Part shown: piece by piece, positions 43,724-56,387 of the stretch
Layout: every line of letters begins with the position of its first letter
Position numbering within the stretch: position 1 is the stretch's first letter
NCBI RefSeq assembly: GCF_014898815.1
Contig: NW_026515536.1
Coordinates: 1-64,000 of the forward strand
Source of the DNA: Panonychus citri
Lineage: Eukaryota; Arthropoda; Arachnida; Trombidiformes; Tetranychidae
Length of the DNA stretch: 64,000 nt
Direction of reading: 5' to 3'
Translations under genes and position numbers: made by a program
Notes under the pieces: generated by a model
What the model was told of the DNA's origin: nothing
Databases searched by the model: none
Seen by the model: the letters and a program-made list of their open reading frames with translations, nothing else

Positions 43724-46170
43724 CTGTTGGATAGAAAAGAAGAAGAAAAAGAAAATATAAAATCTTTGTTACGAACAAATAACTTGATGGTCAATTGTAA
43801 AACTTTAATTGTGTTAACATGAAAATCTTTCATTTCTAATCATCAATAATCAACTATAATTCAAAATGATTACACTTGATATCACCTGATAGATTATCTT
43901 TGATTATCAAGGTAATACTATTAACAACTTTGACCGATGGTCAAGAAAGTTCAACAATTGAAATTCTTATTCCATTTTCTCTTGTCGGTGGTCAGTCTTC
44001 CGTTAAGATGATTAAATAAATTACTGATTTCTACTGAACAATTGGATAATTCATACAACAGCGGTGAATGTGATTAGAAGTCATTAACAATCAACCAAGA
44101 TAATTAGGATCAACTAATACATAATAATAACCACTTAAGTTCAAATATCACCTATGGATAAACTTAATTTATTTCATCTAATTTCTTAATCAATGTTTTC
44201 ACTCATTGATTATTTTTAAATCATTCTAATAATTAAGCTTAATCTTGACTATTTAAATTGTTGTCTTTATCTGTTTTTGAACTGATTTTTACTCTTAGTC
44301 TATTAAACAACTGATGAAGGAAAAAAAAGTCATTTCGATTTGATTTAGATGGTTAATTGTCAGAAAAAATGATTGTGATTAAAATAAGAATTAAATTGTG
44401 ATGATAAACACCAGATTCGTGAATGCACTTTAATGGATTGAAATGGTGAGTGATTTTTTTCCTACATTTTCATGATTAAATTCAATCAGTTGATCAACTT
44501 AATTGTCTGTTTACTATCAATTTCCTAATTTCAACACCTAATCACTCACAACGAAGTCAATGATTAATTTTTTCATCGTTCACAATCAAAAGTGTATCCA
44601 AAAAGTAAAATCATTATCAAAAATTAACGGAAAAAAAACTAAACATCAACAATAATCAAATTGATCAATACAATTTAAAACTAATCAATTCAATCTAATC
44701 AAAAAGTAACATTATCAACTAATAGACATCATCATTATCATGATTGTTAACAAAAAGATACTAATTATTTGCATTTCCTTGGTTGATTAATCAGAATTGA
44801 GAGAGTAACCATTGACAATTATAATGATTAACATGTAATCAGATAAATTTGAACACAAGGGGTTAATTGTTACCAAATAAACACGATTAAAATTATATAG
44901 TGATCACTTTCTTGATTTGTTTAAATTGTTAAGATTGTACAATTGTGTATTACTTTGCCTCGATAGTTAAATAACAAACAATTTATAATAATAATTTGCG
45001 TAATTTATCAACAATTAACGTGATTCCAATATTGGTTGATTAAACAATGATAATAACGGGTAACCCTATTTAATCACAATCAGTGAAGCAACTGCAATTG
45101 ATTATATCATTTAAAATACTAAATCATTACGATAATTTATCAACCATTAAGTGAGAAGACAAGAAAAAATTTTTTCTTAAAATGGATAACAAAGTTAATG
45201 ATGAACAATTAAAAAAAAAGAGAAACAAAAAATAACAACAATTAACTATTGAACATCAATTCTTAATGATAGTTAAGGCTTTAAGCTTATATTGATGAAC
45301 AACAGTAAAATCAACAGTTAGTTAGTTAACAATTAGAAATTTTTTTCATCGTAATTATCTGCTAATCAAACAACAATTAAAATTTTCCATTTTAAGGTAA
45401 CTCATTTGTTTTGGTAATTAGCTTGATTATCATGATTAAATTGTGATGTGAATTGATTATAACTTCCTGTGAGTTGATTGATTTTAGTTGATACCTTGAA
45501 AATTAATCTATTAATAAAATCAACTGATTGTTTGTTTGTGATTATAATTGATTGTTGAGACTTGACAATTTAGACTAATTATTGGCGCCAAATAATTAAA
45601 TCTCAATTCTTAATCATTACAACGACATGATTATAATTGTGATTAAAAAAAGTTTCTTTTCTGTAACAATCAAAGAGGTCAAGCAAATACTGATCTCAAT
45701 TAGACTAATTAGATTTGATTACCTTTGATTACGATGTTTTTGATTACATTGTATCATTTGATATTTTACCTTAATTGTTAATTGTGAATGTTTAATAATG
45801 AAAACAAATTATTTTACCAACTATTAACAATAAACGATAATGTAACAATAATTGTAAATGATTAAAAATTGTGCTACCTTAATCATCCAATGCTTATGCT
45901 TCAATAATCAGGGTTAATTAATGTTAATTGTTGATCAGAAAGAAATGATATCATTTTGTTAATCATCATTATCTTTAACAGAATTAAAAGAAAATCAATT
46001 TGATTACTTCTTAATTGTTCAACGAAGGAAGAAGAATCAAAATGAAAATGAAAAATTAAACTTCCTGGAAAACTTTTTCAAGTCAATTATTGTTCCAAGG
46101 TTATAGCAATCAACTGATTATCCTGAAAAATTAAAAACTAGTATTTATCTTAATCTAATTGTTAACTTAC
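43724..46170 (-). other. Long intron between TM exon and Ser-rich exon
   Basis: About 2.4 kb of AT-rich sequence with no ORF worth calling. Bounded by GTAAGTTAAC (donor, at 46170-46161) and a polypyrimidine tract with CAG (acceptor, 43724). Much longer than the 50-130 bp introns elsewhere in the window. Confidence 0.6.
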
Positions 46171-46356
46171 CTTTAGCTTTGATTGCTGCAATTGTAGTGA
46201 TAACAATTCCCGCTGCAACAACAATTAAAACTAGAACTACTTCCCATCGACTAGTTAATTTGGATCTAGAATCACGGCCAAAGGTTGAATACCTTTCCCG
46301 ACGTTCCCTTGAATTAGCCAGGTTGATTAATTGAAGATCAAGTTGATTGATTAAAG
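46171..46356 (-). CDS. Transmembrane exon of the Ser-rich membrane protein
   Basis: Not seen as an ORF because it has no Met. Minus-strand frame: LINQLDLQLINLANSRERRE, then RYSTFGRDSRSKLTSR, a TM helix WEVVLVLIVVAAGIVITTIA, AIKAK, and a phase-1 GTAAGT donor. The dense Arg/Lys before the helix and few charges after it suggest a type II orientation (N-terminus in the cytosol). The 5' boundary (acceptor ATTAAG near 46357) is uncertain, and the exon with the start codon was not found. The phase match with 43723 is the main reason to join them; two unrelated genes remain possible. Confidence 0.5.
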
Positions 46357-49300
46357 CTTAATTGTAACAATTAAGCTCACCAATCAAACAGAAAACAAAA
46401 CAAATAAACAAAAAACTGAAACAAAAAACTTCAGCGAGAGCACAAATTAAGATATGAGAAAAGAAGATGATTAATAATTAATTAAATTTCTTCTTATGAA
46501 CTTTTTTAATCCAATTGTTCCAAGTACTATTAATAGTTGTTGAATAATTGATTTACAATTAAAATAAATTAGAGTAAATAATCAAATTGTTCATTGATCA
46601 CTTAGGTAAATCATTATAACAATAAGTTAATCATTTTCAGTATCAAAAGTGGTAAAAAGTAGTTGAAAAGTTTACTGATGATCAATTTAACATATAAGTT
46701 GATTGATTTTGTATCCAAATTTTCATAACACAAAAATAATTTAAAAAATTTTGAATTGAACAAGTTGTAAGAAACTTTTAAACTGAGTATCTAAATTAAC
46801 TGTGATGATGATAACTGTTGTTATCGTCTTGTATGTTGGTTGACGATCAACAACTGATTGACAAAAACATGATCAAAACAACAATCAACATCAACAAACT
46901 ATTAGAAACCGGGAACAATTAACTTAACATCTACAATAACATCAACAAACTTATTCACTAGTTGTAGTTGTTGCTGTTGTTATTGGTTGTGGTGGTGTCG
47001 TAACTGGAAAATAGCGACAGGTAAACACCGTTAGTACAGTTACAGGTAAGATCAATACACGGTGAGAGAGAGAGAGAGAGATGTAGACAGATAAGATGAT
47101 CTGAGGTATGGACAGGTAAACATAAGCATGAGAATAGTGAACGATTATTGAACCAAATCATAAGAAAATAATTGATGCGTAATTTTTTTCGAAAAAAATT
47201 GATGATAAAGATGATGAATAAACAATACAAACAAATGCTCATCATCTTTATCATCTTTATCATCATAATCATCATCATCATCATCATGTTATTCAAAGTT
47301 TCTCATATTCATGAAACCAATTATTTCATACTCTTGATTGTTGAAGTTTTTTTTTCTGATCACTTGTTATTGTTGATTCCATGAAATTGATTAAAGGTAA
47401 AAGGTAACTTTTCATTGTTTACCTTTTAATTACAATCACTTCAGGTGTATCTTCATGATCCTTTTCATTATCTTTTTCATCTTACTTGTTACTCTTCCTT
47501 CACATTTTTTTACCTGTAATTTGAATAATAGGCTTGAATGATCATTGATTTAGTTTCCAGATTCTCAACTTTTTTTTTTGAGGGTATTTAAGGTCTTGAT
47601 AATGATGGTGATGATAATGATGATCGTTGATTATCATCACCATAATAATCATGGTGTTGGTTTGGTTAACCTTTTAAAATGAGCATTCAAATGAAAGGTA
47701 ATCATTATCATCATCATCATCTTACCCTTTAGAATCCAATCAACACTAAATTGTTTGACAATAAATCAAGGACAAGGAATAGCATGATCGTGATTAAGGT
47801 AAAGTTCAGTTTAGAATTTATTCTAGAATTGTGAAGAAATTAAATTTAGAAAATTCTGTCATCATTATAACCGATTATCATTGAACAAAGTGATACAAAA
47901 TTTTCATCGAATATAATAAATTGGTCTTATTGATCTTCTATCACCCTTATCATCTTGATCATCAGAACGCAAACAGGTCGTGACATATATTCAATTTTGA
48001 ACATTATCATTATCATCATCATCATCATCATCATTGTTATTAGGAAAAAAAAGAAAGAAAAGAAAGAAAGAGAGAGAGAAAAAAATTCTACTTCTCCAAA
48101 ACTTTTATATCTTTTCACTTCAATGGTTGTCACATCTTCTTGTTTTTATTTACCAACAACACTTTGCTTCTTCCTCCTACTAGATAATGATATTTATCAT
48201 CATCAACAATATGATAACCATCATTATCTTCCCGTTAATCCATTGATTTTGATCAACTCAATTCCAACTTCAGGGTCAATCGTTTCAACCTGATTTTCAG
48301 GGTAGAAATATTTTTTTGTGGCTCATCTTAGCACTTGGACATGTTGATTATTATATCATGATAATCAGCCGATCAATTATTATCATGATTAACTTGATTA
48401 AATCGATAGATTTTACAATACGAGTGATCTTTTCCCAATCAGTGCTAGACGATGTGTGTACATGTATTTTTTTTAATTGTATTTGCTCAATGTGATTAGT
48501 CAGTGTAAAGATGTTATCGTGTAAACGATTCGCACGAAATCATTTCTGATCATTATTATTTTTAGAAATATTTTGTTTTGTTTCTTAGGGACAAAAAAAA
48601 CTCTTCCGGTTGTTCATTAGTATTCATATTGTGTCACTGTTTCCGAATATTGATTAACATATATATTTTCATGGAGGTTAGAGAAATAGTTTCATCACCT
48701 TGATTTATATTCAAGTTAATTGATTCAAGATTCAATCATTAGTAACACAGATTCTGAGTAATTATGAGTTTTTACCATAAATTGGTTGAATGGTTGACGA
48801 ATGGCTTCCAAATTGTCTCATGTTTAAAGACCAAAAAAAAATTATTCGAAAGTGACATGAGAAATATACATAAATGGTTCGTCGATTATATTGACGAAAT
48901 GCTAAATGTTACGAATACATGTGAAAGAATGATAGTTGAATATTAATATTTATCTGAACACTTCGATGTTCAAAATTCGGCCGATCATGAAACTTTGATA
49001 TTTAACCTGGTCGATCGAAAATTCATGTTTACTTATTCGAAATGGAAAACTTTTTAGTACTTTAACGTAGTAAAATTTCGACAAAATTATACAGTTTGAA
49101 ATCTTTCGTTGAGTTTATACAGAATTCGTAATTTTCATCATCTTGACTTCAGGAATAAATGAACTTTTCGTCTTTAGTAAACAGAATTACAAAGGAGCTT
49201 TGGTTCAAATCTTTCGAATAAATTTCTACAAATCATATAGAATACTATTCATCTAAGAAAACATAACTTACAATAGTTTGTTGGATAAATAGTCGATAGA

Positions 49301-49694
49301 TTTAATTGAAGAAAGTAATTAAATTCAAAAATTATAAAAAGGAAAAGAGAAAAATCCAATTCAAAACGCGCGCCTAATTTAGGACTTTTATTCTAAAAAG
49401 ATACAAAATATATCTGAATATTTATCCGATATCGAAAAAAATCCAATCTCAAGTTGGAATTTCAACTTTTAAACAAAACTGAATTAAGAATTAAAATTTT
49501 TAATTAACTAGCCTTTAACAAGAAATTGATTCTTTTTATCAATCGAATTTTCTTCAAAACAACTTAATTATTTTAGTTAATCATTTGAATCTTAGAAGCA
49601 AATTCAAGTTTTGATTGTTAATCATCTGAAACTCTTGTTTTTGTAAATTGAAAGTGTTCATCTGAGAAATTGGAATTAATTTGCAAAATTAACC
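46357..49694. other. Gene-poor stretch with microsatellites
   Basis: AT-rich. Contains a GA run near 47064-47083 and CAT/ATC runs near 47222-47288, 47703-47722 and 48007-48035. Open frames here (46958-47384, 47927-48293, 48764-48946) are made of repeats or have no family signal. It may hide the first exon(s) of the type II membrane protein and the 5' UTR of the Hikeshi gene. Confidence 0.45.
47064..47083. repeat. (GA)n microsatellite
   Basis: About ten GA units in a row. Confidence 0.8.
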
Positions 49695-50279
49695 ATGTCT
49701 GCCTTTGGTATAATTGTGAGCGGTCGTTTGGTTCAAACTGATTTCCAACCGGTTGATGCTGGTAAATTTTTGATAACCATACCAAGTCCTGAGAGTCTTA
49801 ATCACATTGTCGTCTTTCTCACCGGAACCTCACCCTTACCTGTTGAGATGGGTGCAAGTGTCTATTTCTCATGGCCTGACCCAACCAGTCCACCTACATG
49901 GCAATACTTGGGTTACATTTCAAATGATAAACCATCGGCCATTTTTAGGATAACCAAGTTAAAAAATGCAACTCCTGCGAACACTTTTGCCTTTTCTCAA
50001 CCCATTGTTGCTCAATATGCTCAGATTGGTATCTCATGTGAACCATTAACTCAAATTGCTCAATTAACTGCTGATATAACAGTCAATCCAATGGGATCAG
50101 ATTCACTGGTTACCTATGCAGCAAAAACAGCGGAAAATTTATTCAATTATACCTGTTCATTTGCTCGAACCATATTACCCAATACAAATGAACAATATGT
50201 TCCACTTTCAATTATCCAACAATGGTACACTAATTTCATGAGAAGAGTTGAACAAGATCCAACATTCATGAAAGGATAA
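49695..50279 (+). CDS. Hikeshi / OPI10 family HSP70 nuclear import carrier
   Basis: Single-exon gene of 194 residues, close to the family length of about 197. It starts MSAFGIIVSGRLVQTDFQ and has the family blocks FLTGTSPLP, GASVYFSWPDP, WQYLGYISNDKPSAIFRI and, at the end, LSIIQQWYTNFMRRVEQDP. In animals Hikeshi binds FG nucleoporins and carries HSP70 into the nucleus under heat stress. The ATG follows a long AT-rich leader. Complete, no anomalies. Confidence 0.93.
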   Translation: MSAFGIIVSGRLVQTDFQPVDAGKFLITIPSPESLNHIVVFLTGTSPLPVEMGASVYFSWPDPTSPPTWQYLGYISNDKPSAIFRITKLKNATPANTFAFSQPIVAQYAQIGISCEPLTQIAQLTADITVNPMGSDSLVTYAAKTAENLFNYTCSFARTILPNTNEQYVPLSIIQQWYTNFMRRVEQDPTFMKG

Positions 50280-51175
50280 ATCATCATTATCATCATCATC
50301 ATCATCTTTAATCACCATATTTACATCTCTACTCTTTCATACATACAAACTGAACTGATAATTTTTTTTTAAAAAACTTGTACAAAAAAATTGTTTCCTT
50401 TTACCAACTCAATTTATATTGTAACAATTATTCAATCATCAGTGTAATTCATATCATTCACAATTTAAACCTAAATTGTATCTCATCATCTTCAATATTA
50501 CCTGTGATTAATTTTCCCCTCTCAGATTAAACAAAAACAAGACCATTTTGATTGAAAAATGTAACCATTTTCAATCAATCAAAAAAGTTCCTAAAAATCC
50601 CACCAATTTAACCTAAACCCTTTCTAATTGTAGATAAAAAAAGAAATCATCTAAACAATTTAAAACAAGTTGAAAATTTCGACCAAACAAAAATTGCTAA
50701 AAAAAAAGCCACACCAAGAAATTAACTTTCGACGATCAAAACAATCAGAATCAAATGAATCAACTATAATCGGAAAAACGATTCCAGTCAATTGGAAGAG
50801 AGAAACAGAGATGAATCCAAATTCTTAACCAATTGATCACTAATTGAGATTGTTACTGTTTCCCTGATTAAGCGAACCCATTAATCAGTTAAGGAAGAGG
50901 AAAGAGCTCACCTTTTATCATTAATTATCATCCACCATCATCTTCATCATTCTGCCCAACGGATGACAACCTGTTTTTTTATTCTTCTCTCTTTTTCTCA
51001 TCCACCACATAATCTAAACTCCACTGTGGCAGTTTTTGTTTTTCTCCATTAACTTGACGTGTCTTTAAATCTCTTCATCTTCTTATAGAATTACTCACAT
51101 TTCTCCTTTTTTTTTAAATTGTTTTTCTTTTTCTTCTTCTTCACTTCTTTGTGATTTAAACACAATTAGACCAAC
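50280..51175. other. Intergenic, Hikeshi to FKBP
   Basis: 3' UTR of the Hikeshi gene starting with a short ATC microsatellite (50282-50309), then AT-rich sequence and a pyrimidine-rich segment before the FKBP start. No other coding signal. Confidence 0.5.
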
Positions 51176-52112
51176 ATGTTGTTCAGATTAAATTGTCCTT
51201 TGGTTGGATGTTTATTTCTTTTAACAGCAACAATTACAATTGTCTCTTGTGATGAAGAGGAAGGTGAATTGAAGATTGATGTTACTCACAAACCGACAAA
51301 ATGTGATCGTGTTACTAGTAAAGGTGATTTACTTAAAATGCATTACCGAGGAACTTTATTAGATGGAACTGAATTTGATTCTAGGTGAGTTAATTTACGC
51401 AAATTATATTCTATTATTGTATCTATTTGATTGTAGATTTAATGTAAATTCAATGGTTTTGTTTCTCATCTCTTTTTGTTTCTCTCTCTCTCTATATTTA
51501 TCTTATTGGTTTATGTTTTTAGTTACTCTCGTAATGAACCTTTCCAATTTCAATTGGGAATTAATCAGGTAATCCAAGGATGGGATCAAGGATTACTTGA
51601 TATGTGTGTCGGTGAAAAGAGGAAATTAACTATTCCTTCACACCTTGGCTATGGTGACAATGGTGCTGGTAATAAGATCCCACCTAAAGCAACATTACTC
51701 TTTGAGGTTGAATGTGTTTCCATTGAAGATGGTCCACCACCGGTCAATGTTTTCAAAGAAATTGATTCCAACAGTGATAATCAACTTTCAAGGGAAGAAG
51801 TAAGTTAATTGTGTCCCCTGGAAACCATTTAATTATCTTCTTTTCTATTGATTGTATTCTTTTCCCATCTACCTAACCTATGGACTATTTTTTTTTACTA
51901 ATCAATTTTTATCTTTTCTCTCTCTCTCTCTTTCTTTTTTATAGATTAGTGAATATCTAACTAAACAATTACCTAATGTTCCCGATTCAACATTGAAAGA
52001 TCTCCCTGACCATGACAATTTGATTGAAGAAATTTTCCAAAATGAGGATAAAGATCGAAATGGTTATATTTCTCACAAAGAATTCACTGGGCCTAAACAT
52101 GACGAGCTTTGA
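51176..52112 (+). CDS. ER-resident FKBP with EF-hands (FKBP14/FKBP7 type)
   Basis: Three exons, 51176-51384, 51523-51799 and 51945-52112, 217 residues in all (654 coding bases). Signal peptide (PLVGCLFLLTATITIVSC), FKBP domain (residues about 35-140 with LKMHYRGTLLDGTEFDS, VIQGWDQGLLDMCVGEKR, IPSHLGYGDNG), then two EF-hand-like loops (DSNSDNQLSREE, DKDRNGYISHKEF) and the C-terminal HDEL retrieval signal. A peptidyl-prolyl isomerase of the ER lumen that in animals helps collagen folding. Length and order match human FKBP14 (about 211). Confidence 0.93.
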
Positions 52113-53559
52113 ACAAATTCTCACAATGTTAATAGATGCAATTAACTTTTTTTTTATTAGTATAATAATAATAATCTCCAATCAACAAATTAATCAGAAA
52201 GAGAAAGAAAGTTAATCAGTCAATATACAAGCCAAAGACTGTGAGTTAAACAATCAACTGTTTAAATCAAATCATTCACGCAGTTGATTATAATCAATGA
52301 GAGAGAGAGATAAAGTTAACCAGAGATATGATATTAATCAATAGCCTATCATTTATCACGAGTTAATCCAATCCATTGAAATGGTCTTTTGATTAATTAT
52401 CTTTACCTGATTATCATTACCTGTGCAAATGATTTGGTCAACCAAGTGATTGACAAAATCAAAGTCTTTGGCTGTATAAATAAAAGTTATATTCAGATTT
52501 TTGCTCCATTGTATCTCCACATAATACAACAATTAATTGTCCTGAATGAAGTGTATGTGTTTTACATGTTGTCTAATTATTATCAACTATTTTTGATTGA
52601 ACAAATTTAAATTACCAGAACCATAATTGCAAATCCATCACATGGCAAATTCAACAACAAGGATTCAACTTAAAATCTTCAACATTTGAATTTTGATTAG
52701 CAATATTATATGATAAATTTAATCATCTTTTTTTATTTTATATATACAATTTATTCAATGTCAACACCAACACCAATGAGAGAAATTAATTGTTTGTACT
52801 CTTGTTACAATTAACCACCTAACGATTAACTATGATTAAATCTTTATTTCTACCGGGACTAATTAACCTTAATTGGAATGATTTAAAATTGGAAATGACC
52901 ATGGAAATGTTATCAATCAATTTGTTGAAAAATTGGACATTTCTAAATTTGATTGAGACTTTTAATTGTTTGGATAGAAAAGAATAAAAGTTTTTCCAAA
53001 TTAGTAGAATTACAAAATTGGCGGTTATCGAAATTGAGAAGCATGGAAACAAAGAGAGAGAAAGAAAGAAAAGTAAGAAGCTCTTTCAGTTTATCTTTCA
53101 AATTTTTTATTCCATTTTAATCATCATCACTTCATCTTCATCCTCATCTTCATTAGTTCCTTTAATTGTGAGTAGAAAAAGGACTAAACCAAAGTTAATT
53201 AATTGGAGTTAATTGTTGCCACCCAATCATCGGGCATCTCGGTTTCCACTGCCACCAACATTAAAGTGCTTTCAGTTAACTGCGACAACGACAACAAACT
53301 GTTAGTGTCACAATTTTATTCTGACAAAAGTGATCCAATTCTTGTTTTTTGTTCTTTCATCTACCGAGTGTTTAACCTTTTAATCAGCTTGATTGTTAAA
53401 TCTTTGATTGATTGTTCTTCTTTTGTTCTTGAAATCTTTCTCCTCTTTCTATCACTGATTTGATCTTCTTACACTGAATATTTTTTTTCTTTCTCTCTCT
53501 CTTTTTCTTTCTCTTGTTCTTTTCAACTCACCTATGTGATATTAATTTTTATTTATTCT
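52113..53559. other. Intergenic, FKBP to RYBP
   Basis: AT-rich 3' flank of FKBP and 5' flank of RYBP, with a CTTTTTCTTTCTCTCTC pyrimidine stretch close to the RYBP start. Open frames at 52389-52610, 52819-53052 and 53203-53463 show no family resemblance. Confidence 0.45.
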
Positions 53560-54450
53560 ATGGCTAACAAGGAATCTAGGCCCTCAACACCCCCAGCAAG
53601 AGATTCATCTCCAGATAATTCTAATGCTACAGGTGGTAGTGGTAGTGGAAGCATTAGTGGTAAGGTAACTAAATCTCAACGTAAACGTGACAAAAAGGTA
53701 ACAAAAGAAAAAGAAAAGAATGAAAAAATTGAAGCTGAACCAATGGATAAGATGGCGGAAGGTGGTGGTGGTGGTAACAATCGGGAAGATGAGAATACAT
53801 GGGACTGTACCGTTTGTACTTATAAGAATCCTGCCGAAGCTTTTAAATGTTTAATGTGTGATGTTCGAAAAGGAACCAGTACCCGTAAGCCAAGAATTAA
53901 TCCTGAACTGGTGGCTCAGCAAGTTGCTCGACAACAGCAACACTTATTGTTGAAAATATCACATGGACGAACCAAAGATGGCAATGGTAGTGGAAGGGAG
54001 AGTAGAGAAGGAAGCCGAGATGGAAGTCGAGACGGACGAGATAAAGATGGCGATCATAATTCTAGAGAAAAGATTAATGATCCAATTAAAGAAGGAAATG
54101 GAAAAGAGAGCAGCGGTCGAGTGGACAGCGATTCTGGGCCTGAAACAAAGAGACACTCATCTTCCCACAAGCAAAATAAACACCGAAAAAATTTAAACCA
54201 TGATGGTAACTCACTTGGAACCAGTAATAGTCACATTAAAAGCAACACCATCGTGAACAATAACAACAACAACAACCACAACCACAACAACAACACCAAC
54301 AATATCAAGTCTAGTTCATCTAGCAATATAAGTAATAATTTCTCATCTGAAGCTGTAACTGTCAACAATGTTACTGTTATTATTACTGAATTTCAAAAAG
54401 ACTTGAAAGATAGGAGTCCATTATCATTGCCATTTTCTCAACTTAATTAG
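53560..54450 (+). CDS. RYBP/YAF2 family Polycomb adaptor
   Basis: Start chosen at Met 53560 (MANKESRPSTPPARD); an upstream in-frame Met (53536) adds eight hydrophobic residues and is less likely. About 296 residues. Contains an RanBP2-type zinc finger at about 82-106 (WDCTVCTYKNPAEAFKCLMC), followed by KPRINPELVAQQVARQQQ, and near the C-terminus the RING1-binding strand VTVNNVTVIITEFQKD. The middle is Arg/Ser/Gly/Asp and Asn/His rich, longer than in vertebrate RYBP (228). Known role: subunit of variant PRC1, promoting H2A ubiquitination in the nucleus. Confidence 0.9.
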   Translation: MANKESRPSTPPARDSSPDNSNATGGSGSGSISGKVTKSQRKRDKKVTKEKEKNEKIEAEPMDKMAEGGGGGNNREDENTWDCTVCTYKNPAEAFKCLMCDVRKGTSTRKPRINPELVAQQVARQQQHLLLKISHGRTKDGNGSGRESREGSRDGSRDGRDKDGDHNSREKINDPIKEGNGKESSGRVDSDSGPETKRHSSSHKQNKHRKNLNHDGNSLGTSNSHIKSNTIVNNNNNNNHNHNNNTNNIKSSSSSNISNNFSSEAVTVNNVTVIITEFQKDLKDRSPLSLPFSQLN

Positions 54451-55535
54451 AATTTATCTTTTAAATTCCTTCCACCAATCAACTAATCACTATGCTCCAA
54501 TATCTGCCCTTCTCTAGCTCTCTGTCTCTCTTAATTGTTGCTCAAATGGAAAAGACAACACCGACGCTTTCTCTCAACAACTTACATTTCATCTTTTTGA
54601 TAAAAACAAAATTCATTTTATTTTAAATTAATCATCATCGTCATGATCATCATCTTATAGGAAACTTGTCACTAATTATACTTTCTCTCTAAATCCGTCG
54701 CCGTCGTCATCTCCACCGCCGCTGCCACCTCTTTATCTAATCCATTGAGACAGTTATTGTTTTCCTCTTTTTCATTTATATAAGAGAAAATTTCTTTATA
54801 ACTACTTTAATTTCTATACACACATACAACTTAATTATATTTTTATCCCGTGAATTGTATTTTTCTGTTTTAATTTGTATTTTACACAATTGACTAATTA
54901 ACTTATCAAAATGTTGATTAAATACACTTGGCCTGTTAAAAGATAATCACAACACCAATCAACTGTTACGAATGGGAAATGTCACTACATCAACAATTCT
55001 AATTTGTTTACATACAAACTTTTAATTCTAATTTCGATTAAATCTTCAAGAGTTAAATCATTCGACAGGTAAACACATTCACATATTCAAGGTGAACAAT
55101 TGAATTAAATGAATTTAGTGAATTTTTTTTTTCTTCAAGAGTTGAAATGTTCAGAAAGAGTAATTAAAAAGCAGAATTATATTTTAATATTATTACATTA
55201 TTACATTCAAAGGGTAGATGAATTTTTTTAGAAAAAAAAATTGAAACAAAGAGAAGAAAAAAAAATCAGTCAATTACAGTGATATTTGATTGATGATGAA
55301 AAGTATATAATAAGGGTGAAAAAAATTAAGGGAACAAATTAGTTAATTATGATAATAGAAAGGAAAGTTTTCTTTACAGAAGCGTTTGTTTTGGTTTTCT
55401 CAATGTCACAGTAAATGTTGAAGGAAAAGGCGATAAATTGTTTGGTAGTAATATATGTTTGTCTTTGTGTGTTGTGATTTAATTTTCACGGTTACACTTT
55501 AATTGTAACACAGTTTGGTTTTTAATTTGATTAGT
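54451..55535. other. Convergent intergenic, RYBP to CHIP
   Basis: Holds 3' UTRs of RYBP (plus) and CHIP (minus). AT-rich with poly-T/A runs and short trinucleotide repeats; no gene seen. Confidence 0.5.
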
Positions 55536-56387
55536 TTAACACTCGGTTACCCAATCATTTTCAGCGAGAAAAGTATCGATCACTTCTTTCATGGCCAAAT
55601 TGGGTATAAGCTGTTCAGCGGTTAACGGGGTTCGAGTGATCGGATCAAAGTGTCCAACACGTTGAAGATGCTCTTCAATTACCTTACGATCATAGGTTAT
55701 CCCACTGGGAGTGATAACTGGATCCATCATCACCTCGAAGCTAATTTTACCACAAAGATAATCGGGAATATCTCGCTTTCGCCTTCTAGTATCAAGTTGG
55801 CTGAAAAGCGCATTCAATTCTGATACATGTTGGTGACTTTTGGCTTCAACTTGATTCTCAATTAAAGCCAATTTTTCATCATCTTTGGTTGTTGTTCGAG
55901 CCTCTTCTAATTGTCTTTCTTTGTCCTTTTTAATGAGATCATTTAGATAGGTTTGTAGTTCAATTTCTTCCTTGATTCTCTTTTCTTCCAATTGATTCCA
56001 TCGCCGTTTTCGAGCCAACCTTAACTGTGAAGCGATTTCATCACCAAAATTTTTCTTCTGCTCTCTAGCCAAATCAGAGGCTCGTTGTAAATGTTTAATG
56101 GCGTCATCATAAGCTTCAACTTCGAGTAAAGCTGAACCAAGGAAAAAGTGACCCTTTATTGAATTCGGGTCCATGTCTAAGGCTCTACGAGCATCTTTTA
56201 AAGATAATTCCCATTGTTGGAGTTTAAGGTAACACAGGGCACGATTGGTGAAATACTTGGAATCTGCTGGATCACATGAGATGGCACGGGAATAATAATC
56301 AAGGGCTTCTTGGTACTTTTGATGACTGAACAATTTATTGCCCTGTTCTTTCAACTCTAAAGCACTTATGTCCTTGCTTATTGGCAT
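55536..56387 (-). CDS. STUB1: CHIP/STUB1: U-box E3 ubiquitin ligase with TPR domain
   Basis: Intronless 283-residue protein (human 303). Three TPRs at about residues 10-115 (ELKEQGNKLFSHQKYQEALDYYSRAI; YFTNRALCYLKL), a charged helical region at about 120-195, and a C-terminal U-box at about 205-280 (IPDYLCGKISFEVMMDPVITPSGITYDR, HFDPITRTPL). The TPR domain binds the EEVD tails of HSP70/HSP90 and the U-box recruits E2, so misfolded clients are ubiquitinated. Complete. Confidence 0.95.
   Translation of the reverse strand: MPISKDISALELKEQGNKLFSHQKYQEALDYYSRAISCDPADSKYFTNRALCYLKLQQWELSLKDARRALDMDPNSIKGHFFLGSALLEVEAYDDAIKHLQRASDLAREQKKNFGDEIASQLRLARKRRWNQLEEKRIKEEIELQTYLNDLIKKDKERQLEEARTTTKDDEKLALIENQVEAKSHQHVSELNALFSQLDTRRRKRDIPDYLCGKISFEVMMDPVITPSGITYDRKVIEEHLQRVGHFDPITRTPLTAEQLIPNLAMKEVIDTFLAENDWVTEC

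Noticed and set aside
43724..43778. N-terminal signal peptide MFVTKILYFLFLLLF
   Set aside because: It is the translated polypyrimidine tract of an intron ending in CAG; the exon starts at 43723.
47222..48293. Small ORFs rich in Ile/Met in 47,172-48,293
   Set aside because: Made of CAT/ATC microsatellites in both directions.
48764..48946. 60-residue ORF
   Set aside because: No family signal, in AT-rich DNA; chance ORF cannot be excluded.
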